Below are positions 28,779 to 38,597 of a DNA stretch of 64,000 bases, in pieces. The notes beneath the pieces are model-generated. The model did no database searches. It worked only from the letters and a program-made list of their open reading frames with translations, and was not told where the DNA came from. Numbering within the stretch: position 1 is the first letter of the stretch; each line of letters begins with the position of its first letter. The stretch comes from Xenorhabdus ehlersii (GTDB taxonomy: Bacteria > Pseudomonadota > Gammaproteobacteria > Enterobacterales > Enterobacteriaceae). The translations under genes were made by a program, and so were the position numbers. The stretch covers positions 186,001 through 250,000 of the forward strand of contig NZ_RAQI01000006.1 of the NCBI RefSeq assembly GCF_003610465.1, read 5' to 3'.

Positions 28779-31700
28779 CTAATTCATTGATTTATAAATC
28801 TCTTGCAGAGACTCTGAATCAAATTGCAGTAATAGAGAGTCGATAATGCATTCTTCAAGTTGACAGAGGGTTGGGTGGGAAAACAGTTGATGAATAGATA
28901 ATTCAACATCAAATGTTTGTTTGATTTGTGACTGTAGCTGTAGCACTAACAGTGAATGCCCGCCCAATTCAAAGAAGTTGTCATAGCGGCTTACCCGATC
29001 CAGTCCCAGTAACGCTTGCCAAATGGCGGCCAACTGCTCTTCGGTTTCGCCTTCTGGAGCTGCATATTCACGGGTTGATATGGCAGCATGATCGGGAGCA
29101 GGCAGAGCCTTGCGATCGAGTTTGCCATTTGGAGAGAGAGGAAACGCCTCCATCACTACAAAGGCACTCGGTATCATGTAATCGGCAAGATTTCGGCTTA
29201 ATTGCTCACGCAGTTGAGAAATGCTCAGTGTGCTATCCTGATTTGGGATCAAATAGGCAACCAGTCGCTTGTCATTGGCTCCATTTTCACGGGCAACAAC
29301 TATAGCTTCACGAATGCCGGCACATTGGGTCAGGCGGGTTTCAATTTCACCCAGTTCAATGCGTAATCCGCGAATTTTGACCTGAAAATCATTGCGTCCC
29401 AGATAAGTGATACTGCCATCCGGTAGCCAACGTCCCAGATCGCCAGTTTTATACAGACGAGCAGCAGGATCGGTATTGAATGGGTCGTTAATAAAACGTT
29501 CAGCAGTCAACTCAGGCAGGTTCAAATAGCCACGGGCAACACCCACGCCCCCGATATAAATTTCCCCCGCCACACCAGTTGGAACAGGTTCTCCGTAGGT
29601 ATCGAGAATATAGATTTGGATATTGGCAATAGGATGCCCAATCGGCACTTGCCCGATATAGCGATCCGGAACACATTGCCAGGCAGTGACATCAATGGCC
29701 GCCTCCGTGGGTCCATATAAATTATGCAGTTCACTGTGAGGCAAATGGGACAGACAGTGTTGTTGCAAGGCATAGGGCAACGCTTCCCCGCTGCATAAAA
29801 TTTGGCGCAGAGAAAGGCAGCGTCCGGCCGGAATGTAATGGAGAAAACTTTGCAACATGGAAGGCACAAAATGGATCGTCGTGATATGACGGTTTTCTAT
29901 CTCTTCCAATAAATAATGCGGTTCTTTGTGACCGCCGGGGCGAGCCATCACTAATTTAGCCCCAAACATCAGGGGAAGGAAGAATTCCCAAACAGAAACA
30001 TCAAAACTAAACGGCGTTTTTTGTAAGACACGATCTTGCGGGGTTAATTGATAAGTATCCTGTGCCCAGAGCAAACGGTTAACCACACCGCGGTGCTCAT
30101 TCATCACGCCTTTGGGTAATCCCGTTGAGCCAGAAGTGTAGAGTACATAAGCCAGATGACGCGATGTTAGCCCTAAATGAGAAGCCTCTAAGTTATCATC
30201 GTCTTGACGGGCAATATTGGCCTGAATGGTTGGATTATCTAAAAACCAAACAGGAAGTTCGGTCACGGGCAATTGTTTTTGCAAGCTATGATGGGTCAGC
30301 AGAACCACAGGTTCACTGTCTGACAGGATATAAGCGAGCCTGTCTGTGGGATATTCAGGATCGAGTGGCACATAAGCAGCCCCCGCTTTTAAAATCCCTA
30401 ACAGACTAATGACCATATCCAAACTCCGCTCCATGCAAATGGCGACGCGATCATCTGGATGAATTCCCGCTGCGACAAGGGCATGAGCTAGCTGGTTAGC
30501 TTGCTGATTCAATTCCATATAACTGAGTTGAGTATTTCCATACAGCAGTGCAATTGCAGTTGGGTTGCGTGCTGCTTGTTGCTCAACAAATTGATGGATT
30601 AAGGCGTGTTGTGGGAAGGGTTTATCCGTGTTGTTAAAATCATGAAGGACTCGCTGACGTGCCTGTTCATCCATCAATGGCAAACGATCAATTGTTTGCT
30701 GTTCATCATCGACTATTGCTTCCAGCAGAGTTAAGAGGTTCTGCATAAGCTGGGAAATGAATGCTGCATCAAATATTGCAGTATCGTAATAAAAGGTATA
30801 ACCGATATGATCGCCGGATTCTAAGACATTTATCATCAATGGAACGGGAACATCGGCATAGAGAGGATATGAGAAAGACCGCAACTCTGCATTTCCCCAC
30901 TGTACCGTGACATCGTCATCTTCCGCCATCCAGAGGGTGGTCAGGTCACCGATATATCTGGCTTTTTGGAATATCATGACTGTCTGGAAAACGGGATGAG
31001 TATCTGCATTGCGTTGCAGTTTCAGTTGTTCCAGTACCTTGGTGAACGGATATTTCTGGTTTTCAATACCCTGCCGGATGGTCTTAGTCGCTTGTGTGAT
31101 ATGTTCCTGTACTGTCATATCACCGTTTATCTGGCAGCGTAAAGCAACCGGATTGATAAATTCACCAACTAATTTTCCCCAACGAGCACGGCCTCTTCCC
31201 GGCAAGATAGAACCGATAATGACATCATCCACTTCGGTATAGCGGCTCAGAAGAATTTGGTAGGCGGCCAGAAAAACAGCAAACAGGCTGTTATCATATT
31301 TTAGGGCCAGTGCTTGCAGCTTATGTGTCAGTGATTTGTTAATTATTTTCTTTAACGATATTTTTCCTGTGGCGGGCAGGGTGCTGTTTTTAGGCGACCA
31401 TTGTGAGACAGCCAAATCACCCGCCAATGTATTTTGCCAGTATTGTTGTTGTTTTTTAGCGCTGGCACTTTTTAGCCATTGTTGTTGCCATTCCACATAA
31501 TCGTGGAAACTATTTTCTGGTGCGGGTTTCAGGGGTTTTGCAGAGAGCAGAGCATCAAGTTCATCTAACAGTATCCAATAAGACCAGCCATCAACGGCCA
31601 GATGATCAAAAGTCAAGACCATTACACTTTCTTGTTGATTGCGCTGATACCAACTGGCATAAACCCGCAGCGGATGGGCTAGATCAAACATATGCCAGCA

Positions 31701-32018
31701 ATCATCTTGAACACGCTGCTTAAGCGTTTCTTCGCTAAGATGTTGGGCATCATGTACTGTAAGTGTGATTTTAGCGCTGTCTGCGATGCAATAGCCTAAT
31801 TCGCCGTGGTATAGTCCAAAACTTGCCCGCAGCATTGGATGTCTTTGTACCAATTTGTTGAGAGCCTCTTCTAAACGCTTAGCCGTTAATCCTTTAATGT
31901 GAGCGCAAAATGCACTATTATTCTGACCGCGTTTGTCAGGGGCAATTTGATATTGAAACCAGCGGCTGCGTTGAGCTTCTGATAAAGGGAATGATTTCAA
32001 TTTTTCAGGGTAATTCAT
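28779..32018 (-). CDS. paxA: Initiation NRPS module, C-A-T (PaxA-like)
   Basis: This 1,079-residue single module starts the assembly line: a condensation domain (about 5-430, His motif DHLAVDG near 142), an adenylation domain (about 460-960, P-loop YTSGSTGLPKG near 629) and a carrier domain (Ser near 1018). A leading C domain with no upstream module is the hallmark of a starter C domain that attaches a fatty acid. The usual HHxxxDG has lost its first His, but the catalytic second His is kept. The adenylation pocket reads D-V-W-H-L-S-L-I-D, the standard serine code (EntF type), and FSFDVSVWEFF matches serine domains. The C-terminal tail after the carrier domain may dock onto the N-terminus of PaxB. 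The ribosome-binding site AAGGGATC precedes the ATG. The acyl chain cannot be deduced. Confidence 0.85.
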   Translation of the reverse strand: MNYPEKLKSFPLSEAQRSRWFQYQIAPDKRGQNNSAFCAHIKGLTAKRLEEALNKLVQRHPMLRASFGLYHGELGYCIADSAKITLTVHDAQHLSEETLKQRVQDDCWHMFDLAHPLRVYASWYQRNQQESVMVLTFDHLAVDGWSYWILLDELDALLSAKPLKPAPENSFHDYVEWQQQWLKSASAKKQQQYWQNTLAGDLAVSQWSPKNSTLPATGKISLKKIINKSLTHKLQALALKYDNSLFAVFLAAYQILLSRYTEVDDVIIGSILPGRGRARWGKLVGEFINPVALRCQINGDMTVQEHITQATKTIRQGIENQKYPFTKVLEQLKLQRNADTHPVFQTVMIFQKARYIGDLTTLWMAEDDDVTVQWGNAELRSFSYPLYADVPVPLMINVLESGDHIGYTFYYDTAIFDAAFISQLMQNLLTLLEAIVDDEQQTIDRLPLMDEQARQRVLHDFNNTDKPFPQHALIHQFVEQQAARNPTAIALLYGNTQLSYMELNQQANQLAHALVAAGIHPDDRVAICMERSLDMVISLLGILKAGAAYVPLDPEYPTDRLAYILSDSEPVVLLTHHSLQKQLPVTELPVWFLDNPTIQANIARQDDDNLEASHLGLTSRHLAYVLYTSGSTGLPKGVMNEHRGVVNRLLWAQDTYQLTPQDRVLQKTPFSFDVSVWEFFLPLMFGAKLVMARPGGHKEPHYLLEEIENRHITTIHFVPSMLQSFLHYIPAGRCLSLRQILCSGEALPYALQQHCLSHLPHSELHNLYGPTEAAIDVTAWQCVPDRYIGQVPIGHPIANIQIYILDTYGEPVPTGVAGEIYIGGVGVARGYLNLPELTAERFINDPFNTDPAARLYKTGDLGRWLPDGSITYLGRNDFQVKIRGLRIELGEIETRLTQCAGIREAIVVARENGANDKRLVAYLIPNQDSTLSISQLREQLSRNLADYMIPSAFVVMEAFPLSPNGKLDRKALPAPDHAAISTREYAAPEGETEEQLAAIWQALLGLDRVSRYDNFFELGGHSLLVLQLQSQIKQTFDVELSIHQLFSHPTLCQLEECIIDSLLLQFDSESLQEIYKSMN

Positions 32019-32367
32019 TCTATAGATCCCTTTTTATGGGTACATTAAAAAATAAAAACATGAGAACTGATAAAACAAAAATCACACTTAGGTTTAAACA
32101 ATAAAAATAACTGACCATTCTAATAAAAAAGAACAGTCTTATTTTTTATGTTTATTACAAAATTAGATAATTTTACATTAAATGATTTTGTTACACATTT
32201 CTAATAATGTTTTTCTAATGTGTCTAATTTTATTATAGGTATTATGTGATAAATTTTATTGCCATTGGTGATTTTTTTGTTCACTTTGTTGCTCAAGTTT
32301 TTTGGGGTATATAAAGTGAAATAAGAGCCTGTTTTATCAGGCTCTTTGCTATAAGCGTTATTTCATT
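32019..32367. promoter_or_regulatory. Region upstream of paxA, containing the paxT terminator
   Basis: This very AT-rich 349-bp gap lies between paxA and paxT, both on the minus strand. The part at 32019-32320 must contain the promoter of the paxABC operon, because a terminator for paxT lies just upstream of it. No clear -35/-10 pair or recognised operator was found by eye. There is no coding potential. Confidence 0.45.
32323..32346 (-). terminator. Terminator after paxT
   Basis: AAGAGCCTG (32323-32331) and CAGGCTCTT (32338-32346) form a perfect 9-bp stem with a 6-base loop, about 20 bp beyond the paxT stop. A T-rich stretch (TATTTCACTTT) follows on the minus strand. It should separate paxT transcription from paxABC. 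Confidence 0.7.
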
Positions 32368-34002
32368 TTATTGAATATAATGGTCCTTATGATCAACTTC
32401 TTTAATATGACCATCCTCTAATTTAATAATGCGGTCAGCTATATTAAAGTAAGCATCATCATGACTAATAACCAGGACAGTTTTACCTCTGGCTTTTAAT
32501 TCTGGCAGCAGCTCAGTATAGAATAAGCGTTTAAACATGGGATCCTGGTCGGCTGCCCACTCATCAAACAGATAAATAGGACGGTCTTCTAAGTAAGCTG
32601 AAACCAAAGCCAGTCGTTTCCGTTGGCCTGCGGAAAGATTTGTGGTGGAAAATCCGCCATCAACGATTTTAACTTTGTGTGCCATGTTTAATGCTTCAAT
32701 ATAATGTGTTGCTTTTTCAGTGACATTCGCATCGCTGTTGAGTAACTGCTCAAATAGATGGTAATCAGAAAAAACGGCAGCAAAATGTTGACGATAATGT
32801 TCATTATTTGCTGGTGTTACTTGTACACCATTCAGTGAGATAGTGCCGGATTCTTGCTCAAACAGGCCAACAAGCAACATGGCGAGGGTTGTTTTCCCAC
32901 TGCCATTCCCACCGACAATAAAAACAATTTCGCCTTGCGATATTTTCAAACTTAATGGGCCGAGTGCAAATTGGCGATCTTCTTTATCCGTTGTGTAATG
33001 GTGGACAACATCTTTCAGTTCAATCTCGAGTGATTGTTGCTGGTTAAATGGGTTCGTGCCTTCAACTTGTACTGACAGGGCTTCTTCCAGTTGGCTATCA
33101 AGACGCCGCATTTTATTCAATGAAACTTCCGCCTCTCTCAGTTCTGGGATTGCGCCAATAACTTCACTGATTGGGCCTGATAAGAAGAGAACAAGCAGCG
33201 ATACAGTAACCAATGTTGATGGTTCTTGGGGAAGCCAAATCGGGACAACAAAAATAATGATACCAATCATGACATAAAATGTAACAGAACTGGCATTAAT
33301 AACCCAGGCATAGCTGGAGTTGGCTTTAATACAGATCTCCTGGAATACTTTGGCGGCAGGAGCAATCACTTTATTAATGAAAAGATTTCCTTTTTGTTTA
33401 TTGAGTTGCAGTTCTTTACTACCATCAATCAGGCTTTGGAAATTAAGATATATTTTATCTATTTGGTCACGCATATCTGTCATTAATTGTAATGGGTATT
33501 TTTCCCACAGATAAAACACATACATGCCGATAAGACTGAGTGCCGCTAAAATGAGAAACAGTTGCCAGGACATCCAGGCTAAATAACCGAAACAGGCTAT
33601 GATTAGGGTGATATTGCCAAAAACAGAAGGGGCCAACATAAAGGAATGGACGAAAACATCGACGTCTTTGGTTAAAACTGCTAATAAACCGTGCCGTCCA
33701 AGTTTATGCAGTTTTTTGAGTGGTGCCCGCAAAATTTTATTACTCAAACTTAGACGTAATGAAAAAATAGTGGATTGGGCTAAGTGAGATAATGTAATTT
33801 CTGACACGGTTTTAGTAATAAAAAAGATAAAACAGACGCCAAAAAAGCTCCAAAGAAATGTAATTAGATTAATTTCTTCTGTTACTCCTTGACTGATCAT
33901 CCCGACTATCGAAGCACCGGCAAACCCACTAATTAATGCGCTTATTGTCGATACCAACAGTAATACCCAAGATTGACGATATAAATAAGCTATTAGAGTC
34001 AT
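32368..34002 (-). CDS. paxT: Cyclic-peptide ABC exporter (SyrD/PvdE family)
   Basis: This is a fused membrane/ATPase half-transporter of about 544 residues that probably exports the peptide made by PaxABC. The first roughly 300 residues hold six likely membrane helices, starting in LLVSTISALISGFAGASIVG. The C-terminal ATPase domain has Walker A GGNGSGKTT, signature LSAGQRKRLAL and Walker B PIYLFDEWAADQDP. The DEWAADQDP form is typical of the cyclic-peptide/siderophore exporter family (PvdE, SyrD), not of general MsbA-type exporters. I place the start at the ATG at 34002; a TTG three codons upstream is also possible and neither has a strong ribosome-binding site. It is separately terminated from paxA, so it may be expressed independently. 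Direction of transport and substrate are inferred from neighbours. Confidence 0.85.
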   Translation of the reverse strand: MTLIAYLYRQSWVLLLVSTISALISGFAGASIVGMISQGVTEEINLITFLWSFFGVCFIFFITKTVSEITLSHLAQSTIFSLRLSLSNKILRAPLKKLHKLGRHGLLAVLTKDVDVFVHSFMLAPSVFGNITLIIACFGYLAWMSWQLFLILAALSLIGMYVFYLWEKYPLQLMTDMRDQIDKIYLNFQSLIDGSKELQLNKQKGNLFINKVIAPAAKVFQEICIKANSSYAWVINASSVTFYVMIGIIIFVVPIWLPQEPSTLVTVSLLVLFLSGPISEVIGAIPELREAEVSLNKMRRLDSQLEEALSVQVEGTNPFNQQQSLEIELKDVVHHYTTDKEDRQFALGPLSLKISQGEIVFIVGGNGSGKTTLAMLLVGLFEQESGTISLNGVQVTPANNEHYRQHFAAVFSDYHLFEQLLNSDANVTEKATHYIEALNMAHKVKIVDGGFSTTNLSAGQRKRLALVSAYLEDRPIYLFDEWAADQDPMFKRLFYTELLPELKARGKTVLVISHDDAYFNIADRIIKLEDGHIKEVDHKDHYIQ

Positions 34003-34777
34003 AAAAAACAAGCCATTGTCGAAGGTTATAATTAATATGAAAATTCATATATCTGCTTACTCAATCCACTATGGTTATTTTTTTCTTATAAAACTGCAAG
34101 TGTGATTTATGGTATGGCAATATTAATAAATATAATTGTGATAAAGATTAATAGCAATATTAATGATAACTACATGTAACTAACCAGGTGAATAATTTGA
34201 AGGATTTTGAGGAATACTATTTTTTCAGAAATCGCTCCCCTTTTAAGGGATAGGAGATAGCATAGGTATAGTACAAAGAGGTTTAGGTTGGGTTTCACTC
34301 TAAAGCACTAAAAACGGATAGAATAAAATTAATTGATTGATTTTAAACAATAATATTTTTTATAGGATAAAAATTACTAATTGCAAATACATTTTTTAGT
34401 TTATGGGAATAACTTATAACCATTATTTTTGAATAATTATTAAACAATAATACTCCCTCTCCACTATCTTCAATTCCATACCTCTTTTTATTTATTTTTT
34501 TATGCATAAACGATGCATAAATTGAAAAAAATGCATTTTTATAAATTGTGAAAAACATCATAAAGTAAATCAATTGTGATTCAGTTGTGTTGACTTTGTT
34601 AAATATCAAAGGAATTATGAGGTCAATTCATGATCAAACAAGATCGAAATAATTCATTGAGAGCTTATCGAAACAATGAATTGATAACTTAAATAAGACC
34701 AATTATTAAAGGTTAAATTTAATAATATATAAAATTATTCTTATTTTTTTATACCTTAATCATTTGAGGAAAAACAA
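34003..34777. promoter_or_regulatory. Divergent intergenic region paxT / astC
   Basis: This 775-bp AT-rich gap lies between two divergently read units. It must hold the paxT promoter (left) and the ast promoter (right). An inverted repeat at 34651-34682 is listed separately. An 88-codon minus-strand frame at 34343-34609 is compositionally like the surrounding AT-rich DNA and I do not consider it a gene. No clear sigma-54 element (GG-N10-GC) was found, although E. coli astC uses one. Confidence 0.45.
34651..34682. promoter_or_regulatory. Inverted repeat upstream of astC (possible operator)
   Basis: AATTCATTG (34651-34659) and CAATGAATT (34674-34682) are perfect inverted 9-mers 14 bp apart, about 95 bp before the astC ATG. 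TGAAT/ATTCA half-sites recall ArgR boxes, and ArgR activates ast in enterics. The two halves face the wrong way and are too far apart to be a canonical ARG box, so the assignment is tentative. Confidence 0.3.
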
Positions 34778-35989
34778 ATGTTAAACACGATTCAAAGAAA
34801 TTGGTTTGACCAGTATATGGTTCCCTGTTTTTCACCTGCAAATTTTATCCCAGTCGTTGCTAAAGGCTCGCGTGTCTGGGATCAGAATGGTAAGGAATAT
34901 GTTGATTTTGCTGGTGGAATTGCTGTGAATTCACTGGGCCATGCCAATGATGAATTAAAGAATGCATTAAATGTTCAAATGGAGAATATGTGGCATATCG
35001 GTAATGGCTATACAAATGAACCTGTTTTAAAACTGGCGAAATCTCTGGTTGAAAATACATTCGCAGATAAGGTTTTTTTCTGTAATTCCGGAGCGGAAGC
35101 GAATGAAGCGGCATTAAAAATTGCCAGAAAATATGCGCTGGATAAATATGGAAATCATAAGAACGAAATTATTTCATTTGAGAACTCCTTCCACGGCAGA
35201 ACATTATTTACTGTGACTGTCGGAGGGCAACCTAAATATTCTCAAGATTTTGCTCCACTACCGCAGCAAATTACTCATCTGCCATTTAACGATATCGACG
35301 CTATCAAGGCTCATATATCAGCAAAAACCTGCGCTGTGATCGTTGAGCCGATCATTGGCGAAGGGGGGGTGATCCCTGCCGAACCGGCATTTTTAAAAGT
35401 ATTACGGGAGTTATGTGATCAATATCAAGCGTTACTGATTTTTGACGAAATTCAAACGGGTATTGGTCGTACTGGGTATTTGTATGCCTACGAGGGGGGT
35501 GGGGTAGAGCCGGATATTTTGACCAGTGCCAAAGGGCTTGGTGGTGGATTCCCAATTGGCGCCATGTTGGTCAGGCAACATATCGCAGAGGCTTTCCAGC
35601 CAGGGTCACACGGCACAACATTTGGCGGCAATCCGCTGGCGGCAGCCGTTGCTAACAAAGTCGTTGAGTTGGTGAACCAACCGGAGTTTCTTGCAGGGGT
35701 ACAAGAGCGTCACCATGAATTTATGCGGCGGATGTCTGAGCTTAATCAGCGTTATCAGGTATTTAGTGAGTTGCGTGGTAAAGGGCTATTGTTGGGAGCA
35801 GAGTTGGTTGAAAAATATCAGGGTAAGGCGAAAAACCTGACCAATATTGCTGCGGAAGAGGGACTGATTGCTTTGATAGCCGGCCCCAATGTGTTGCGTT
35901 TTGCTCCTGCGTTAAATATCGAACAGCAGGATATCAATGACGGTTTCAGCCGCCTTGAAAACGCCCTCAGGCGATTTGTTCAGGAATAA
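34778..35989 (+). CDS. astC: Succinylornithine / acetylornithine transaminase
   Basis: AstC is a PLP-dependent class III aminotransferase that converts N2-succinylornithine to succinylglutamate semialdehyde, the third step of the arginine succinyltransferase pathway. The 403-residue protein has the cofactor-binding [15 protein letters not shown] loop, the IIFD-type [12 protein letters not shown] motif and the Schiff-base lysine in [15 protein letters not shown]. Sequence alone cannot separate AstC from biosynthetic ArgD, but its place as first gene of astCADBE decides it. The ribosome-binding site TGAGGA precedes the ATG. astA follows 20 bp downstream. It is cytosolic. Confidence 0.92.
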   Translation: MLNTIQRNWFDQYMVPCFSPANFIPVVAKGSRVWDQNGKEYVDFAGGIAVNSLGHANDELKNALNVQMENMWHIGNGYTNEPVLKLAKSLVENTFADKVFFCNSGAEANEAALKIARKYALDKYGNHKNEIISFENSFHGRTLFTVTVGGQPKYSQDFAPLPQQITHLPFNDIDAIKAHISAKTCAVIVEPIIGEGGVIPAEPAFLKVLRELCDQYQALLIFDEIQTGIGRTGYLYAYEGGGVEPDILTSAKGLGGGFPIGAMLVRQHIAEAFQPGSHGTTFGGNPLAAAVANKVVELVNQPEFLAGVQERHHEFMRRMSELNQRYQVFSELRGKGLLLGAELVEKYQGKAKNLTNIAAEEGLIALIAGPNVLRFAPALNIEQQDINDGFSRLENALRRFVQE

Positions 35990-36009
35990 AGCCGATTTGA
36001 GGTGATATC

Positions 36010-37041
36010 ATGATGCTATTTAGATCCGTTCAATATGAAGATTTAGAGGATATCCTCAATCTTTCGTCCCGTGCAGGAATTGGCCTGACGACATTACCCA
36101 ATAATCAGGAATATCTGACGGCACGGATTTCACGCAGTATTGATTCTTTCAACAATGCAAAGGGACGAGCACAACAAGGATTTTTATTTACCTTGGAAGA
36201 CACGGAAAAGCATCGTGTTGTTGGTGTTAGTGCGCTGGAAGTTGCTGTTGGGCTGGAGGAACCTTTCTACAATTTTCGCATACATCGATCAGTGCGAGCT
36301 TCCCGCGAATTGGGCGTCTATAACACATTTGAAACGCTGACTGTTGGGCAGGATTATACCGGATGCAGTGAATTGTGTACGTTGTTCCTTGATCCCGATT
36401 ATCACGGGGGAGGCAATGGTGTTTTTCTTTCCCGCAGCCGCTTTTTGTTTATTGCCGCATTCAGGCATCTCTTCCCGAAATGCATTTTTGCGGAAATGCG
36501 TGGCGTGGCGAATCAACAGGGTGAATCGCCATTTTGGGATGCCCTGGGGAAACATTTCTTCAATGTTCCCTTTGCTGAAGCTGACTATCTGACTGGCATT
36601 GGCTCCAAAACGTTTATTGCAGAATTGATGCCATTTCATCCGATTTATGTGCCTTTGTTGCCAGAAGAAGCACGCCAGACCATTGGCCAGGTACATGAAA
36701 ATACGCTGCCCGCCCGCGCTATTTTGGAAAAAGAGGGATTTGCTTATCACGATGCGGTCGATATTTTTGATGCGGGCGCTATCTTGGATGCCGAGATTGA
36801 CAATGTACGTACAATCAAAGCCAGCCGGCTTGTGCATGTGAAAAGAGACGACCAGGTTTCCCGATCACAGGGTGGCGTACAATGTATTGTTTCTAACCTG
36901 AATTTTCAGGCATTTAAAGCACTCCTTCTGCCTGTTTCTGAGCCGCTAGATAGCGATGAATTGCTGCTTACCTCCGCAGAAATGGAGGTGTTGCATGTGG
37001 ATGATGGCGATCTGGTACGCTTCGTTTCTCTTTTTTCTTAA
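36010..37041 (+). CDS. astA: Arginine N-succinyltransferase
   Basis: AstA transfers succinyl from succinyl-CoA to the alpha amine of arginine, the entry step of the ast pathway. It is a 343-residue AstA-family protein (GNAT-like fold; E. coli 344). Family hallmarks include RAGIGLTTLPNN near the start, the TGCSELCTLFLDPDYHGGGNG segment and FIAELMPFHPIYVPLLP. A GAGGTG ribosome-binding site lies 5 bases before the first of two in-frame ATGs (36010, 36013). It is second in the astCADBE operon. Confidence 0.94.
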   Translation: MMLFRSVQYEDLEDILNLSSRAGIGLTTLPNNQEYLTARISRSIDSFNNAKGRAQQGFLFTLEDTEKHRVVGVSALEVAVGLEEPFYNFRIHRSVRASRELGVYNTFETLTVGQDYTGCSELCTLFLDPDYHGGGNGVFLSRSRFLFIAAFRHLFPKCIFAEMRGVANQQGESPFWDALGKHFFNVPFAEADYLTGIGSKTFIAELMPFHPIYVPLLPEEARQTIGQVHENTLPARAILEKEGFAYHDAVDIFDAGAILDAEIDNVRTIKASRLVHVKRDDQVSRSQGGVQCIVSNLNFQAFKALLLPVSEPLDSDELLLTSAEMEVLHVDDGDLVRFVSLFS

Positions 37042-37099
37042 GTGTTTTCACAATTAAAGGCTTTGTCATTAAGCGCTGTTGCAATTGAGGAATTTCGTA

Positions 37100-38581
37100 A
37101 TGAATCATCAAGCAAATTACATTGGCGGTGAGTGGATAGCAGGGAAAGGTCTACCTGTCGTTAAATACTCTCCTGTAGATCAGCGAGTTTTATGGCAGGC
37201 AAACGGCGCTTCTGCCGATCAGGTAGATGCAGCCTGCCAATTCGCCCGCAAAGCGTTTCCTGCATGGTCTGGATTGGCGATTGAAAAACGGATTGCAATT
37301 ATTCAGACATTTGCTGATTTGCTGGCCCAGGAAAAAGAAAAGATTGCGCAAGTGATCAGTGAGGAAACCAGTAAACCTTTGTGGGAAACACGGACAGAAG
37401 TCCAATCTATGATAGGTAAGATCACCATTTCGATTGAAGCATGGGAACAGCGAACGGGGTATTCCGAAACATCGATGCCAGACGGGAAAGCGATATTACA
37501 GCATCGTCCTCATGGAGTAATGGCTGTTTTCGGTCCCTATAATTTTCCGGGGCATTTACCGAATGGACATATTGTCCCTGCGCTAATTGCCGGTAACACA
37601 TTGGTGTTCAAGCCCAGTGAATTGACGCCAATGACGGCGGAGAACACGGTGGAGTTATGGATTAAGGCGGGATTGCCTGTAGGTGTGCTGAATTTGGTTC
37701 AGGGGGGCAAAGAAACTGGCGGTACTTTGCTGAATAATCGCGAAATTGATGGTGTGCTGTTTACAGGCAGTGCGGCAACAGGGTTCCACTTCCATCGTAT
37801 ATTGGCGGGTCAGCCAGAAAAAATGCTGGCTCTGGAGATGGGAGGCAACAATGCGCTGATTGTGGACGATTATGATGACATTGAAGCTGCAGTTTATACC
37901 ATCGTCCAGTCGGCATTTATTTCCGCAGGGCAGCGCTGCACTTGTGCCCGCAGATTGCTGGTGAAGCAGGGAGAGAAAGGCGATGCGTTAATCCAGCGGT
38001 TAGTTGATGCCACAGGCCAGATTGTGCCAGGCCATTGGAATGCTGATCCTCAGCCTTTTATCGGAGGGGTCATCTCTTTAGCGGCAGTGGAAAGTTTGCT
38101 GGAAGCCCAAACTAAGTTATTAGCCTTAGGGGGGAGATCTTTGCTCACCTTAACCCAGCCTGATCCGAACTCAACGTTTATGACACCCGGCATTATTGAT
38201 CTCACCGATGTCAAAGATATTCCTGATGAAGAATATTTTGGCCCTCTGTTAACAGTGAAGCGCTATACCACTTTCGATGAAGCCATCTCAATGGCAAATG
38301 ATACCCGATTTGGGCTGGCAACTGGGCTAATCTCTCCTGACGCCAGCCTGTTTGAGAAGTTACTGCAAGAGGCGAGAGCGGGGATTGTGAATTGGAATAA
38401 GCCGCTGACAGGCGCATCCAGTAAGGCACCGTTTGGTGGTATTGGGGCATCCGGTAATCATCGCCCCAGCGCTTATTATGCAGCGGATTATTGTGCCTGG
38501 CCGATGGCTTCCCTGACTACTGAAAGTTTGGTTTTGCCTGAAACACCTGCACCAGGGCTTAATTTTTTCATCAATCAATAG
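37100..38581 (+). CDS. astD: Succinylglutamate semialdehyde dehydrogenase
   Basis: AstD is an NAD-dependent aldehyde dehydrogenase that oxidises N-succinylglutamate 5-semialdehyde to succinylglutamate. The 493-residue product carries the NAD-binding [10 protein letters not shown] loop, the general-base Glu in [10 protein letters not shown] and the catalytic Cys in [30 protein letters not shown] is typical of AstD. I chose the ATG at 37100 because it has TGAGGA eight bases upstream and aligns with E. coli AstD; an in-frame TTG at 37079 has no such site. It lies in the ast operon between astA and astB, whose start is 16 bp after its stop. Confidence 0.94.
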   Translation: MNHQANYIGGEWIAGKGLPVVKYSPVDQRVLWQANGASADQVDAACQFARKAFPAWSGLAIEKRIAIIQTFADLLAQEKEKIAQVISEETSKPLWETRTEVQSMIGKITISIEAWEQRTGYSETSMPDGKAILQHRPHGVMAVFGPYNFPGHLPNGHIVPALIAGNTLVFKPSELTPMTAENTVELWIKAGLPVGVLNLVQGGKETGGTLLNNREIDGVLFTGSAATGFHFHRILAGQPEKMLALEMGGNNALIVDDYDDIEAAVYTIVQSAFISAGQRCTCARRLLVKQGEKGDALIQRLVDATGQIVPGHWNADPQPFIGGVISLAAVESLLEAQTKLLALGGRSLLTLTQPDPNSTFMTPGIIDLTDVKDIPDEEYFGPLLTVKRYTTFDEAISMANDTRFGLATGLISPDASLFEKLLQEARAGIVNWNKPLTGASSKAPFGGIGASGNHRPSAYYAADYCAWPMASLTTESLVLPETPAPGLNFFINQ

Positions 38582-38597
38582 GATGGCAGAGGTGATT

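Noticed and set aside
34343..34609. 88-codon minus-strand frame in the paxT-astC gap
   Set aside because: Residue composition mirrors the AT-rich DNA (Ile, Asn, Lys, Phe, Tyr); no ribosome-binding site and no recognisable motif.
37079..37099. Upstream TTG start for astD
   Set aside because: No ribosome-binding site before it; the ATG at 37100 has TGAGGA at good spacing and matches the E. coli N-terminus.
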